A stretch of 64,000 nt of DNA, taken from NCBI RefSeq assembly GCF_028713855.1, contig NZ_JAQTNN010000001.1, positions 62,001 through 126,000 of the forward strand, read 5' to 3'. Shown one piece after another: positions 10,537 to 18,188 of this stretch. Each line of letters begins with the position of its first letter. Position 1 is the first letter of the stretch. Both the position numbers and the translations under genes were made by a program. This DNA comes from Sulfuricurvum sp. (GTDB lineage Bacteria; Campylobacterota; Campylobacteria; Campylobacterales; Sulfurimonadaceae). The notes under the pieces are model-generated. The model saw only the letters and a program-made list of their open reading frames with translations, did not search any database and was not told the DNA's origin.

Positions 10537-11234
10537 TCCATAACAGTGCATTGGTGTTTGGATTTAATGAGTATGCCAAACAAATCACTTTGCAAATATC
10601 ATCTGAATATCCTTCATTTACAGTATTTGTAATGAATGAAACGGAAAAAGCGGCAGCTCGATTAGCCGGTTTTGAAGCAGAACTTTTTGATCTGAGTGAA
10701 GATTGGAAGAGTATTGAAGATCGTTTCGATATTAATGATTTGATTATCTTTTGCGCTTTGGATAACGATGCCGAAAATGTCTTTTTAACGATTTCATTGC
10801 GTGCAACGTTTGAGCATATTCCTATTATTGCTTTAGCCGGAGATCATGAGAGTGCCGAAAAAATGAAAAGTGCCGGAGCGAATAAAGTCATGCCTATTTT
10901 GCAGATTACTGCCGGCATTATCAGTGAAATGCTTGAAAAGCCGACGGTTACCGAAGTTCTGCATGATATTTTTTATGAAGATTCCGCACTCAAAATCGCT
11001 CAGATTACTATTCCGGAAGAGAGTTTTGTGGTGGGAAAACATTTGCATGATATTGACTGGGGAAGTGAGTATGACGTATTGGTATTAGCTATTGTGGATC
11101 ACCAGTTGGGTGCAACCTTTAGTTTCACCTCACGTGGTCATAACCACCATATCGATCCCGATGACATCTTAGTGGTTATCGGGTATGAAGATAAAATAGC
11201 TACATTTTCGAGGGCAATGGGAGTAATGATATGA
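10533..11234 (+). CDS. Stand-alone RCK (TrkA-N/TrkA-C) channel regulator
   Basis: A 233-aa soluble protein with a Rossmann-like TrkA-N domain (ALVFGFNEYAKQIT at the start, then IIFCALDNDAENVFL) and a TrkA-C domain (ITIPEESFVVGKHLHDIDWG to DDILVVIGYEDKI). Such domains assemble into an octameric gating ring on potassium channels. The gene overlaps the channel gene by 4 bp and gpsA by 4 bp. The first strand lacks the full GxGxxG, so nucleotide binding may be altered. Its likely role is to complement the RCK domain of the channel next door. Confidence 0.82.
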   Translation: MIHNSALVFGFNEYAKQITLQISSEYPSFTVFVMNETEKAAARLAGFEAELFDLSEDWKSIEDRFDINDLIIFCALDNDAENVFLTISLRATFEHIPIIALAGDHESAEKMKSAGANKVMPILQITAGIISEMLEKPTVTEVLHDIFYEDSALKIAQITIPEESFVVGKHLHDIDWGSEYDVLVLAIVDHQLGATFSFTSRGHNHHIDPDDILVVIGYEDKIATFSRAMGVMI

Positions 11235-12121
11235 AAAAAGTGGGGGTCATCGGAGCAGGTAAATGGGGTGAAGCCCTTAGCTTTGCGATGAGCGAAAAAA
11301 ATGATGTTATCATTACCTCTCGTACCCATCGGGATTGGACTAATTTTAGAACACTCGAAGAAGTTCTTGCGTGTGAATATCTCATCATTACCGTTCCAGC
11401 TCAACAGATCGGGAAATGGCTGGAAGAGAATTTTATCTTTAGCGGACAAAAAATCCTCGTAGCGGCAAAAGGGATAGAAGCCTCAAGCGGGCGGTTTTTG
11501 AACGAAATCTACATGCAATACGTTCCGAGTGAAAATCTTTGTTTCTTATCTGGGCCTTCATTTGCGGCGGAAGTGATCCTCTCTCTTCCCACCGCATTGG
11601 TTATTAACTCGACTTCTCTCTCTACCGCCCGAGAATTTGCCGCATTGTTTCCGAAGTTTATCCGTACGTATGTGAGTGAGGATGTAATCGGTGCCGAGAT
11701 TACCGGGGCCTATAAAAATGTCATTGCTATTGCAGCAGGGATTTGTGAGGGGCTGGGACTTGGGCATAATGCGGCAGCCAGTTTGATTGCACGCGGCCTT
11801 GTAGAAATGGAGCGTTTTGGTCGGGCATACGGTGCCAGTACCGAGAGTTTTTTAGGCTTAAGCGGTGCAGGAGATTTGTTTTTGACGGCGAGTTCATCGA
11901 TGTCACGTAACTATCGTGTGGGCTTAGGACTTGCACAAGGATTGAGTAAAGAGACGGTGTGCGAACAAATCGGAGAAGTGAGTGAAGGGATCGGAACAGC
12001 ATATGCTCTCCATGAAATCGCCGCTTCACGCGGTGTTTATCTTCCCATTGCGGCAGAAGTATATGCTATTTTAGAGGGGAAATCTCCTCGACAAAGTTTA
12101 CAAGATTTAATAGAAAGGTAA
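11231..12121 (+). CDS. gpsA: Glycerol-3-phosphate dehydrogenase [NAD(P)+]
   Basis: A 296-aa enzyme that reduces dihydroxyacetone phosphate to sn-glycerol 3-phosphate for phospholipid synthesis. The dinucleotide motif GAGKWGEAL is at residues 7-15; LSGPSFAAE, the catalytic-lysine helix GAYKNVIAIAAGI, and LGLSGAGDLFLT are typical of the family. It is slightly shorter than the E. coli enzyme (339 aa), as common in this phylum. It overlaps the RCK gene by 4 bp and is followed 12 bp later by the Dabb gene, so it forms part of a tight co-directional run. Confidence 0.95.
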   Translation: MKKVGVIGAGKWGEALSFAMSEKNDVIITSRTHRDWTNFRTLEEVLACEYLIITVPAQQIGKWLEENFIFSGQKILVAAKGIEASSGRFLNEIYMQYVPSENLCFLSGPSFAAEVILSLPTALVINSTSLSTAREFAALFPKFIRTYVSEDVIGAEITGAYKNVIAIAAGICEGLGLGHNAAASLIARGLVEMERFGRAYGASTESFLGLSGAGDLFLTASSSMSRNYRVGLGLAQGLSKETVCEQIGEVSEGIGTAYALHEIAASRGVYLPIAAEVYAILEGKSPRQSLQDLIER

Positions 12122-12133
12122 AAGGTAATAAAA

Positions 12134-12424
12134 ATGCTCGTTCATATCGTCATGTTTCAGTTTAAAGAAGAGAATAAAGAGGCCAATATGTCTCGGGTCA
12201 AAGAGATGCTTGAAGCATTGCCCTCTAAAATAGAGACGCTTAAAAGTATGGAAGTCGGGATCGACATCAGCCGCTCTGAGCGATCATTTGATTTGGCACT
12301 TATTTCAACGTTTGATGATCAGGCAGGATTGGATATATATGCTCCGCATTCGGCGCATCAAGAGGTTGTCAGTTTCATAAAAGAGGTAACGACGCTTTCT
12401 AAAGTGGTAGATTACATAAAATAA
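12134..12424 (+). CDS. Dabb-domain (stress-responsive A/B barrel) protein
   Basis: A 96-aa protein matching the dimeric alpha-beta barrel family: it opens LVHIVMFQFKEE, has the central LKSMEVGIDISRSERSFDLALISTF, and ends with the His-rich helix APHSAHQEVVSFIKEV followed by VVDYI. Members form small dimers. Most have no known substrate, though some are heme- or polyketide-active. No specific activity can be assigned here. It follows gpsA by 12 bp and is probably the last gene of that run. Confidence 0.8.
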   Translation: MLVHIVMFQFKEENKEANMSRVKEMLEALPSKIETLKSMEVGIDISRSERSFDLALISTFDDQAGLDIYAPHSAHQEVVSFIKEVTTLSKVVDYIK

Positions 12425-12491
12425 TTTTTTCTCACTCTTATTATTGGGTATCAGTTAGCTAGTTATTAATGTTTTTGTAACAATATCGTCC

Positions 12492-12497
12492 TATAAT
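12492..12497 (+). promoter_or_regulatory. Candidate -10 for the Met/Gly-rich secreted protein gene
   Basis: A perfect TATAAT lies 27 bp before the ATG at 12524, with AAGGAG between them. No clear -35 is present. Confidence 0.55.
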
Positions 12498-12523
12498 GGT
12501 ACAAACCACTCAAGGAGTATCAC

Positions 12524-12910
12524 ATGAAAACGTTACTAACTGTTGTATCGGCTGTAGCCGTATTGTCTACATTTGCTTACGGTGAAACTGCCGCAATGAA
12601 CCAAGAAAGGGTACAAGTTCAAAACGAAATTCAAAACAAATTTCGAACGATGAGTACGGATGAACTGTTGGAAAAACGGGGAACGATGACCACTCAGCAG
12701 GAGCGTGAACAGCTTCATAATGAGCTTATGAGCCGTCAGAAAACAATGACGAAAGAACAAGCTGAGAAGTTTATGAACAAACCGGAAAATCGTGTTCCGA
12801 AAATGAAAAACCAAGGTTCAGGCAAAGGGATGATGCAAGGCGGCGGTATGGGCTCAGGCATGGGCGGTGGCGGAATGGGTGGTGGCGGAATGGGTGGCGG
12901 AGGGCGTTAA
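12524..12910 (+). CDS. Small secreted protein with Met/Gly-rich repeat tail
   Basis: A 128-aa protein with a clear Sec signal peptide (cleavage near AYG-ET, about residue 22). A helical, Gln/Glu-rich middle contains two related segments, MSTDELLEKRGTMTTQQERE and MTKEQAEKFM. The tail (about 104-128) repeats GMGGG. The middle resembles short DUF1104-type periplasmic proteins of Campylobacterota, but I cannot confirm that. The Met-rich tail could bind copper or be structural; this is inference. The gene has its own promoter and converges on the mutarotase gene. Confidence 0.7.
   Translation: MKTLLTVVSAVAVLSTFAYGETAAMNQERVQVQNEIQNKFRTMSTDELLEKRGTMTTQQEREQLHNELMSRQKTMTKEQAEKFMNKPENRVPKMKNQGSGKGMMQGGGMGSGMGGGGMGGGGMGGGGR
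12846..12905 (+). repeat. Tandem repeat encoding Gly-Met-Gly-Gly-Gly
   Basis: Within the preceding gene, a unit of about 15 bp (core GGTGGCGGAATGGGT) is repeated roughly three times, with degenerate flanking copies. Such arrays change length by slippage, so this tail may vary between strains. Confidence 0.7.
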
Positions 12911-12920
12911 TCGCCTCCAC
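12895..12920. terminator. Hairpin between convergent genes (weak terminator candidate)
   Basis: GGAGG and CG pair with CG and CCTCC around a TTAAT loop, with one bulged G. The hairpin spans the stop codon of the secreted-protein gene. No T-run follows on either strand, so intrinsic termination is doubtful. Confidence 0.25.
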
Positions 12921-12934
12921 TAAATATCTACTTC

Positions 12935-13834
12935 CTACTCGAGTGAATATACTGCCTTTAAAGTATAATCTTCATTCGATTGCAGTGTGATGATGTCATC
13001 ACCTGCATTTGCCGTTTCAACACAAACCATTTTTTTGTAGTCTTCCAGCGCTAAATCTGCTTTTTGCTCACACACCCGTATCCACGGATTCCACACGACC
13101 GCAGTTTTACTCCTCTCGGATTCAATACGTATGTTTCGCTTTAGTGTATCGTCTTGAATCACGATATCACCGCCAGCAGTGGGATAGACACGGTCGGTTT
13201 CGGCATCGATGCGGATGGCTATACCCTCTCTCTTGTCATGTCCGTTATCGGTTTGATCGGCATAGACCAATCCCTCTAGCCCTGTAATACTGACATGGGT
13301 GATATCTCCTATCGCAAAATAGGTATGTAGCGCCTGTGTAAGTTCCAATGGTGTATCTCCGAGATTGCGTGTCGTGAGCTCCATAGTGAGTTGTTTGCCT
13401 ACGGTGACTTTTAGAGTTAGGCGAAAACGGTGCGGCCAAAGCGCATAGGTTTCAGGGGTATCGGTAATCTCAAACGTAATAATGCACTCTCGATCCTGAG
13501 TAATGACTGAGGATGCAACACGCCACATACGGGTACGAACTAATCCGTGATCCGGACGATTTAGCTGTTTCGGATCGGGTCCGAACCATGGCCAGCAGAT
13601 CGGTACACCGCCTCGGATGGGAGTCCCCTCTTGGAAAATCGCTTTTTCGCTGAGAAACAGCAGTCCATTGTCGTTGTTAGCAAAACGGCATGATAGGAGT
13701 TGAGCACCGTACGGAGTGATTGCGGCAGTAGCGTCAGGCGTTGTGATGAGGGCGACAGGTATGCCTCCGGGACCTTCTTTAAAGACGAGATAACCTGCAT
13801 TGAAGTGCAGTGAGTTGAGAGTCTCGATATCCAT
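12935..13834 (-). CDS. D-hexose-6-phosphate mutarotase (aldose 1-epimerase-like)
   Basis: A 299-aa protein of the galactose-mutarotase fold, YeaD type. Landmarks are the N-terminal ITPYGAQLLSCRF, the substrate loop TPIRGGVPICWPWFGP, PDHGLVRTRMWRV (catalytic His region), LTQALHTYFAIGD and the late VVWNPW and MVCVETANA. The family interconverts the anomers of hexose 6-phosphates. I start at ATG 13834, which has AAGGAT upstream; a longer frame would run into the preceding ABC-F gene. It is the last gene of the long minus-strand run that begins with cobA. Confidence 0.85.
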   Translation of the reverse strand: MDIETLNSLHFNAGYLVFKEGPGGIPVALITTPDATAAITPYGAQLLSCRFANNDNGLLFLSEKAIFQEGTPIRGGVPICWPWFGPDPKQLNRPDHGLVRTRMWRVASSVITQDRECIITFEITDTPETYALWPHRFRLTLKVTVGKQLTMELTTRNLGDTPLELTQALHTYFAIGDITHVSITGLEGLVYADQTDNGHDKREGIAIRIDAETDRVYPTAGGDIVIQDDTLKRNIRIESERSKTAVVWNPWIRVCEQKADLALEDYKKMVCVETANAGDDIITLQSNEDYTLKAVYSLE

Positions 13835-13844
13835 AAAATAATCC

Positions 13845-15803
13845 TTAGCTGTTTTTAAGCGCTTCGATCTCTTCGGCTTTTTCTTCGATAGTAAGCAGTT
13901 CGTCCACTTTTTCTTCATAGAGGGCTTTGGTCTTTTCCAGCTCTTCGGCTAACACACTGATCCCGATTTTTTCGTATTTTTTCGGATCGGCGAGGGAAGC
14001 ATTTAGCTCATCGATCTTGGCTTCGAGTGCTTCGATTTCAGCAGGGAGTTTTTCAAGTGCGCGTTGTTCGTTGAAGGTGAGTTTGAATACTTTCGGCTTT
14101 TCGGTTTGCACCGTAACTGTAGCAGTTGAAGACTTGGAAAACTCGGCCTCCATCGCATCCATTTCAAGTAACTCTTTTTCATCTTCGAGATATTCGCTGT
14201 AAGGCTTATAACTCTCTTCGATGGTGCCGTCGCCTTTGAAGATAAAGAGTTTTTTCGCAATCTTATCGACGAAATACCTATCATGGCTTACGAGGATAAC
14301 CGCTCCCGGGAAGTTTTGAAGTTTCTCTTCGAGAATGTTGATGGTGGGGATATCGAGATCATTGGTCGGTTCATCGAGTATCAGACAATCTACTTTTTTG
14401 GTAAATAGCAGGGCGAGGGCAACGCGGTTTTTCTCTCCGCCGCTGAGAACTCCTATTTTTTTATCGAGAAATTCACGCGGAAAGAGGAAATTTTTGAGAT
14501 AACCGTAAACGTGATAATCCTGCCCTTGCGCATCGACACGATCTCCTCCATGAGGACAGAAGGTTTCGATGAGGTTGAGATTATCGTCCAGCATCTCACG
14601 GTGCTGATCGAAATAGCCGATGGTGAGTTCTCCTATCTTGATGATTCCGTTGGTCGGTTTGAGACGTCCGAGGAGTGCTTTGAGGAGGGTTGATTTACCG
14701 CTTCCGTTGGGACCGACGACGGCGATGACGTCTTTTTGCAAAATCCGCGTCGAGAAATCTTTAATGAGAGTTTTGTCCCCGAGTGTAAGCCCCAAATGTT
14801 CAATCTCAAAAAGCATCTTTTGTCGGTTTACCCCTTCTCCACGATTGAAGTGTTTTGCTTCGCGCTCCAACTCCAGTTTCATTTTTCGGATACGGCTTGG
14901 ATTGTTTTTGGCATCTTCTCGTAGCTGCAATACGCGCTGTTTCCGTCCTTCATTCCGTTTCAGACGCGCTTTTACCCCTCTGCGGAGCCACTCATTTTCA
15001 CTTTTTAGGAGTTTGAGGAGATTGTCGTGCTGCTGCGCCATGGTGCGAAGCAACTCCTGCTTTTGTTCGAGGTAGTTGCTGTAACCGCCGCTAAACTCGC
15101 GCAAGGTGCAATCCTCGACTTCGATTGTTTTGGTGGCGATTTGATCTATGAAATAACGGTCATGGGAGATAAAGAGGAGGGTAAAGCGCTCTTTGAGGAT
15201 TAGCTCTTCGAGAAATTCAACCATGTAGACATCGAGGTGGTTGGTCGGTTCATCGAGCAATAAAATATCAGGTTTAAGGAGGAGTAATGAAGCTAGGGCG
15301 ACACGGCGTTGTTCCCCTCCGCTGAGGAGTTCGACGTTTTTTGTTTCATACTCTTTGAGCATAAAATGGTGCATAATACGCTCGATTTTATCATCAAGAT
15401 TCCACGCATTGTGATGATCGAGAAAGGTAGTGAGCTGGGATTGTTCTTGGAGCAAAAATTCATTATCGAACGCTTCTGCGAGGAGGATGGAAATCTCATC
15501 GAAACGGACTTTCGCCGATTTGAGTTCCCCTAACCCCGCTTCGATCGCTTCACGGACGTTGTGGCTTGGATCAAATTTTGGTACTTGGGAAAGCATTTTG
15601 ATCTCGATTCCCTGACGGTTGATACGCTCCCCTTCATCAGCATCGAGCGAGCCGTGGACGATTTTCATCAGGGTTGATTTGCCGCTGCCATTTTTACCGA
15701 CAATGACGACCCGTTCCCCTTCGTCGATATGGAAGTTGATATTCTCTAAAATTTTTTGGGCTTCGTAGTGTTTACTGACACCCAGGAGATCGACTAATGC
15801 CAT
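13845..15803 (-). CDS. ABC-F family ATPase (Uup/EttA-like)
   Basis: A 652-aa protein with two ABC cassettes and no membrane segment, hence ABC-F. The first Walker A is GKNGSGKST at 36-44, the signature is LLSGGEQRRVALA, and LLLLDEPTNHLD is Walker B. The second cassette has GPNGSGKST, LSGGEKNRVALA and LILDEPTNDLD. A basic linker and a C-terminal coiled coil (about 570-652, ending EKAEEIEALKNS) match Uup. ABC-F proteins act on ribosomes or nucleic acid structures. It starts 5 bp after the 105-aa membrane protein gene, so it may be read with the nitrate operon although its function is general. Confidence 0.92.
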   Translation of the reverse strand: MALVDLLGVSKHYEAQKILENINFHIDEGERVVIVGKNGSGKSTLMKIVHGSLDADEGERINRQGIEIKMLSQVPKFDPSHNVREAIEAGLGELKSAKVRFDEISILLAEAFDNEFLLQEQSQLTTFLDHHNAWNLDDKIERIMHHFMLKEYETKNVELLSGGEQRRVALASLLLLKPDILLLDEPTNHLDVYMVEFLEELILKERFTLLFISHDRYFIDQIATKTIEVEDCTLREFSGGYSNYLEQKQELLRTMAQQHDNLLKLLKSENEWLRRGVKARLKRNEGRKQRVLQLREDAKNNPSRIRKMKLELEREAKHFNRGEGVNRQKMLFEIEHLGLTLGDKTLIKDFSTRILQKDVIAVVGPNGSGKSTLLKALLGRLKPTNGIIKIGELTIGYFDQHREMLDDNLNLIETFCPHGGDRVDAQGQDYHVYGYLKNFLFPREFLDKKIGVLSGGEKNRVALALLFTKKVDCLILDEPTNDLDIPTINILEEKLQNFPGAVILVSHDRYFVDKIAKKLFIFKGDGTIEESYKPYSEYLEDEKELLEMDAMEAEFSKSSTATVTVQTEKPKVFKLTFNEQRALEKLPAEIEALEAKIDELNASLADPKKYEKIGISVLAEELEKTKALYEEKVDELLTIEEKAEEIEALKNS

Positions 15804-15808
15804 TAAAA

Positions 15809-16126
15809 TTATTCCTTAGGGAGAGTAAAACAATGATTGCGTGATAAATACCATGTTGCAATCGCGTAATCATTGTAGGGAGTTTCGCGTTGAGCTGGAG
15901 GGATTGAGTCATTCCGGAGTTTGGATCGGATGATCCCAAAGACGATGAATCCTAATAATAAAGTTCCAAGAGCTATAAACCAGTCGCTCATCCACCAGGT
16001 GAGCAGGGCAATGAAGTAGTTCCCGTAGCTAAGGGTATATCCCATCATTCGCGCTAGTAGTCTACACTGGCGTGTTGGTAATGTGGGGGTTGGATCAATA
16101 TAAAAGGTTAAATGCTCATTATTCAT
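15809..16126 (-). CDS. Small membrane protein of the nitrate-reductase operon
   Basis: A 105-aa protein not recognised by family. It has two hydrophobic segments (about 27-44 and 48-66) joined by a Trp-rich stretch (ALLTWWMSDWFIALG), a basic loop, and a soluble tail with Tyr, Trp and His. It begins 25 bp after narB and ends 5 bp before the ABC-F gene. Position suggests a link to nitrate reduction or to membrane electron supply, but nothing in the sequence shows redox cofactors. It could equally belong with the ABC-F gene. Confidence 0.65.
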   Translation of the reverse strand: MNNEHLTFYIDPTPTLPTRQCRLLARMMGYTLSYGNYFIALLTWWMSDWFIALGTLLLGFIVFGIIRSKLRNDSIPPAQRETPYNDYAIATWYLSRNHCFTLPKE

Positions 16127-16151
16127 GTCTGGAATTATAGCGGATAGGAGT

Positions 16152-18188
16152 TTAACGGCGGTTAATAGGCTTTGGTTTTACTGTTACCTGTGCTGATTTA
16201 AGGGCGCTTTGAGATGAAAAAGGGTCGTTCAAGACAGGAACCAGAGTGTTGATCGGAGTTTGCGGATAGCCAAAGGGAGCAAAGAGGTGCTTTGGTGCTA
16301 ATGTTCCAAAACGAATAGGGAGTTCCAATGATCCAAGTTCATTGTAAATTACAGCAATATCTCCTTCTTTTAGCCCTTTTTCTTTTGCATCAGATTCATT
16401 GATCAGAAGATAGGCTGCTTCTTCGTCTTTGAGCAGTTCGGCGACGTTTCCGGTGCGGGTCATTGTATGCCACTGCTTTTTGGTTCGTCCAGTGAGGAGG
16501 ATGAATTCATTCTCATTTAACTGTGGGGCAGACGAGATGATCGGATGAAATTGCGCTTTATGGGTCGGTGTAGCAAAGCGTTCATCTGCATAGAGACGTT
16601 TATCTCCCCATTGGTAAGAAAGGGATTCGTATTCTTGGGTACTTTGATCGCATAGCCGAGACTCAGTCAGTACTTTGTACTCATCATAAATTGCTTTAGT
16701 ATTTGGATATTCAAAACCATTAAATCCAAGTCTCTTAGCAACCTCACAAACGATTTCACTGTCACTTTTAGCACTGATTGGTAATGGTTTAAAGACTCTA
16801 ACTCGTTTGATAAAACGCTCCGAATTGGTCATGCTTCCCTCTTTTTCTCCCCATGAGAAGGTAGGAAGAACGAGATTGGCAAGAGATGCCGTCTCACTGA
16901 GAACACAATCTTGGACAACCAAAAAGAGCTCTGAATTGTTGAATGCACGCTCCGTTTTTTTCATATCAGGAAGGGTAAGAAGCGGATTGGTACAAGCAAC
17001 CCATAAAAAGCGGATTTCATCGGCCAATATAGCGTCAATGGCATCGGTGATGGTGATGCCGGGAGTAGGGGAAATCGTATTTTCGGGAAGATTCCAATGT
17101 TTCTCACACGTTTCTCTGTCGTCCGAATTGCGTACATCGCGATATCCCGGAAGAGCGTTAGAGAGATATCCGACTTCCCGTCCACCCATGGCATTGGGTT
17201 GACCTGTGAGCGAGAGGGGAAGCCCCTTTTGAGCATTAACACGTCCTGTAGCTAAAAATAGATTGATGAAACCGAGATTACGCATGACACCATCGACAGC
17301 CTGATTGAGCCCTTGACACCATAGCCCGAGTATTTTTTTCTGGGATGCAAAGAGTTCAACAAGTGCTTTAGCATCGTTAAGGGAGAGTCCGCAGGATGCG
17401 ATGGATTCGGCAAACGGTATTTCTATGGCAGGATTAAGCGTTTGTTCAAATCCTTCGGTAGCACGATCAATAAATACGGTATCACATGCACTTCGTCGAT
17501 AGAGCTCGGCTAAGAGAGCGTTGTAAAGCGTTGTATCGCTTCCGCTGGAGAGACCGATCCATAGATCGCTCTTTTGGGCTGTTTCGGTATATATCGGATC
17601 GATGACAATGATTTTTGTATCCGGATGGGCTTTTTTACGAGCCAATATCCGACGGAAGATGACCGGATGTGCCCATGCAGGGTTGGAGCCGCTGATGATA
17701 ATGGCATCGGCATCATCGATATCGGCGTAATTGCCCACTGGGCCGTCACTTCCGAAGGCCATTTTATGGGCGACGACAGCGGTTGCCATGCAAAGGCGGG
17801 AGTTCGCATCGACGTTGTTAATTCTCAAATATCCTTTGATGAGTTTTGTAAAGAGATAGCTTTCCTCGGTAAGGAGCTGTCCTGAGAGATAAAAATAAAG
17901 GGCGTTTCTTGGAAGATCGGAAATATTTTGGGCGAGGATGGTGATCGCTTCATCCCACGAGATCTCCTGAAAAGGTTTTGTCTTATCCGAGCGATAGAGC
18001 GGGGAGGTCAGACGATGGATATCGAGCGCTTTGGCCATCTGAACCGGTTTGAAACATAAATCCCCTTGGGTAGAGGAGTTTGTTTTATCCCCTTTGACTT
18101 TGTACCCGTTCTCAGTACACTCAACATTAAGTGCACATCCCGTACCGCAAAACGGGCAGCCGGTTAAGGCAGTGCTATTTGCTTTCAT
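16152..18188 (-). CDS. narB: Assimilatory nitrate reductase catalytic subunit
   Basis: A 678-aa molybdopterin oxidoreductase of the NarB/NasC type. The [4Fe-4S] ligands are C11, C14, C18 and C45, followed by the electron-relay lysine K47. C133 in NSRLCMATAV is the expected Mo ligand of the Nap/Nas group. No signal peptide is present, so the enzyme is cytoplasmic and reduces nitrate to nitrite for assimilation. It lacks the extra C-terminal 2Fe-2S domain of some NasC proteins, so ferredoxin is the likely donor, as for the neighbouring nitrite reductase. It overlaps nirA by 14 bp. Formate dehydrogenase is excluded by the Cys and by the operon. Confidence 0.9.
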   Translation of the reverse strand: MKANSTALTGCPFCGTGCALNVECTENGYKVKGDKTNSSTQGDLCFKPVQMAKALDIHRLTSPLYRSDKTKPFQEISWDEAITILAQNISDLPRNALYFYLSGQLLTEESYLFTKLIKGYLRINNVDANSRLCMATAVVAHKMAFGSDGPVGNYADIDDADAIIISGSNPAWAHPVIFRRILARKKAHPDTKIIVIDPIYTETAQKSDLWIGLSSGSDTTLYNALLAELYRRSACDTVFIDRATEGFEQTLNPAIEIPFAESIASCGLSLNDAKALVELFASQKKILGLWCQGLNQAVDGVMRNLGFINLFLATGRVNAQKGLPLSLTGQPNAMGGREVGYLSNALPGYRDVRNSDDRETCEKHWNLPENTISPTPGITITDAIDAILADEIRFLWVACTNPLLTLPDMKKTERAFNNSELFLVVQDCVLSETASLANLVLPTFSWGEKEGSMTNSERFIKRVRVFKPLPISAKSDSEIVCEVAKRLGFNGFEYPNTKAIYDEYKVLTESRLCDQSTQEYESLSYQWGDKRLYADERFATPTHKAQFHPIISSAPQLNENEFILLTGRTKKQWHTMTRTGNVAELLKDEEAAYLLINESDAKEKGLKEGDIAVIYNELGSLELPIRFGTLAPKHLFAPFGYPQTPINTLVPVLNDPFSSQSALKSAQVTVKPKPINRR

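Noticed and set aside
12846-12905. CRISPR-like repeat
   Set aside because: The repeats are directly adjacent, coding and without spacers; they encode a Gly/Met tail.
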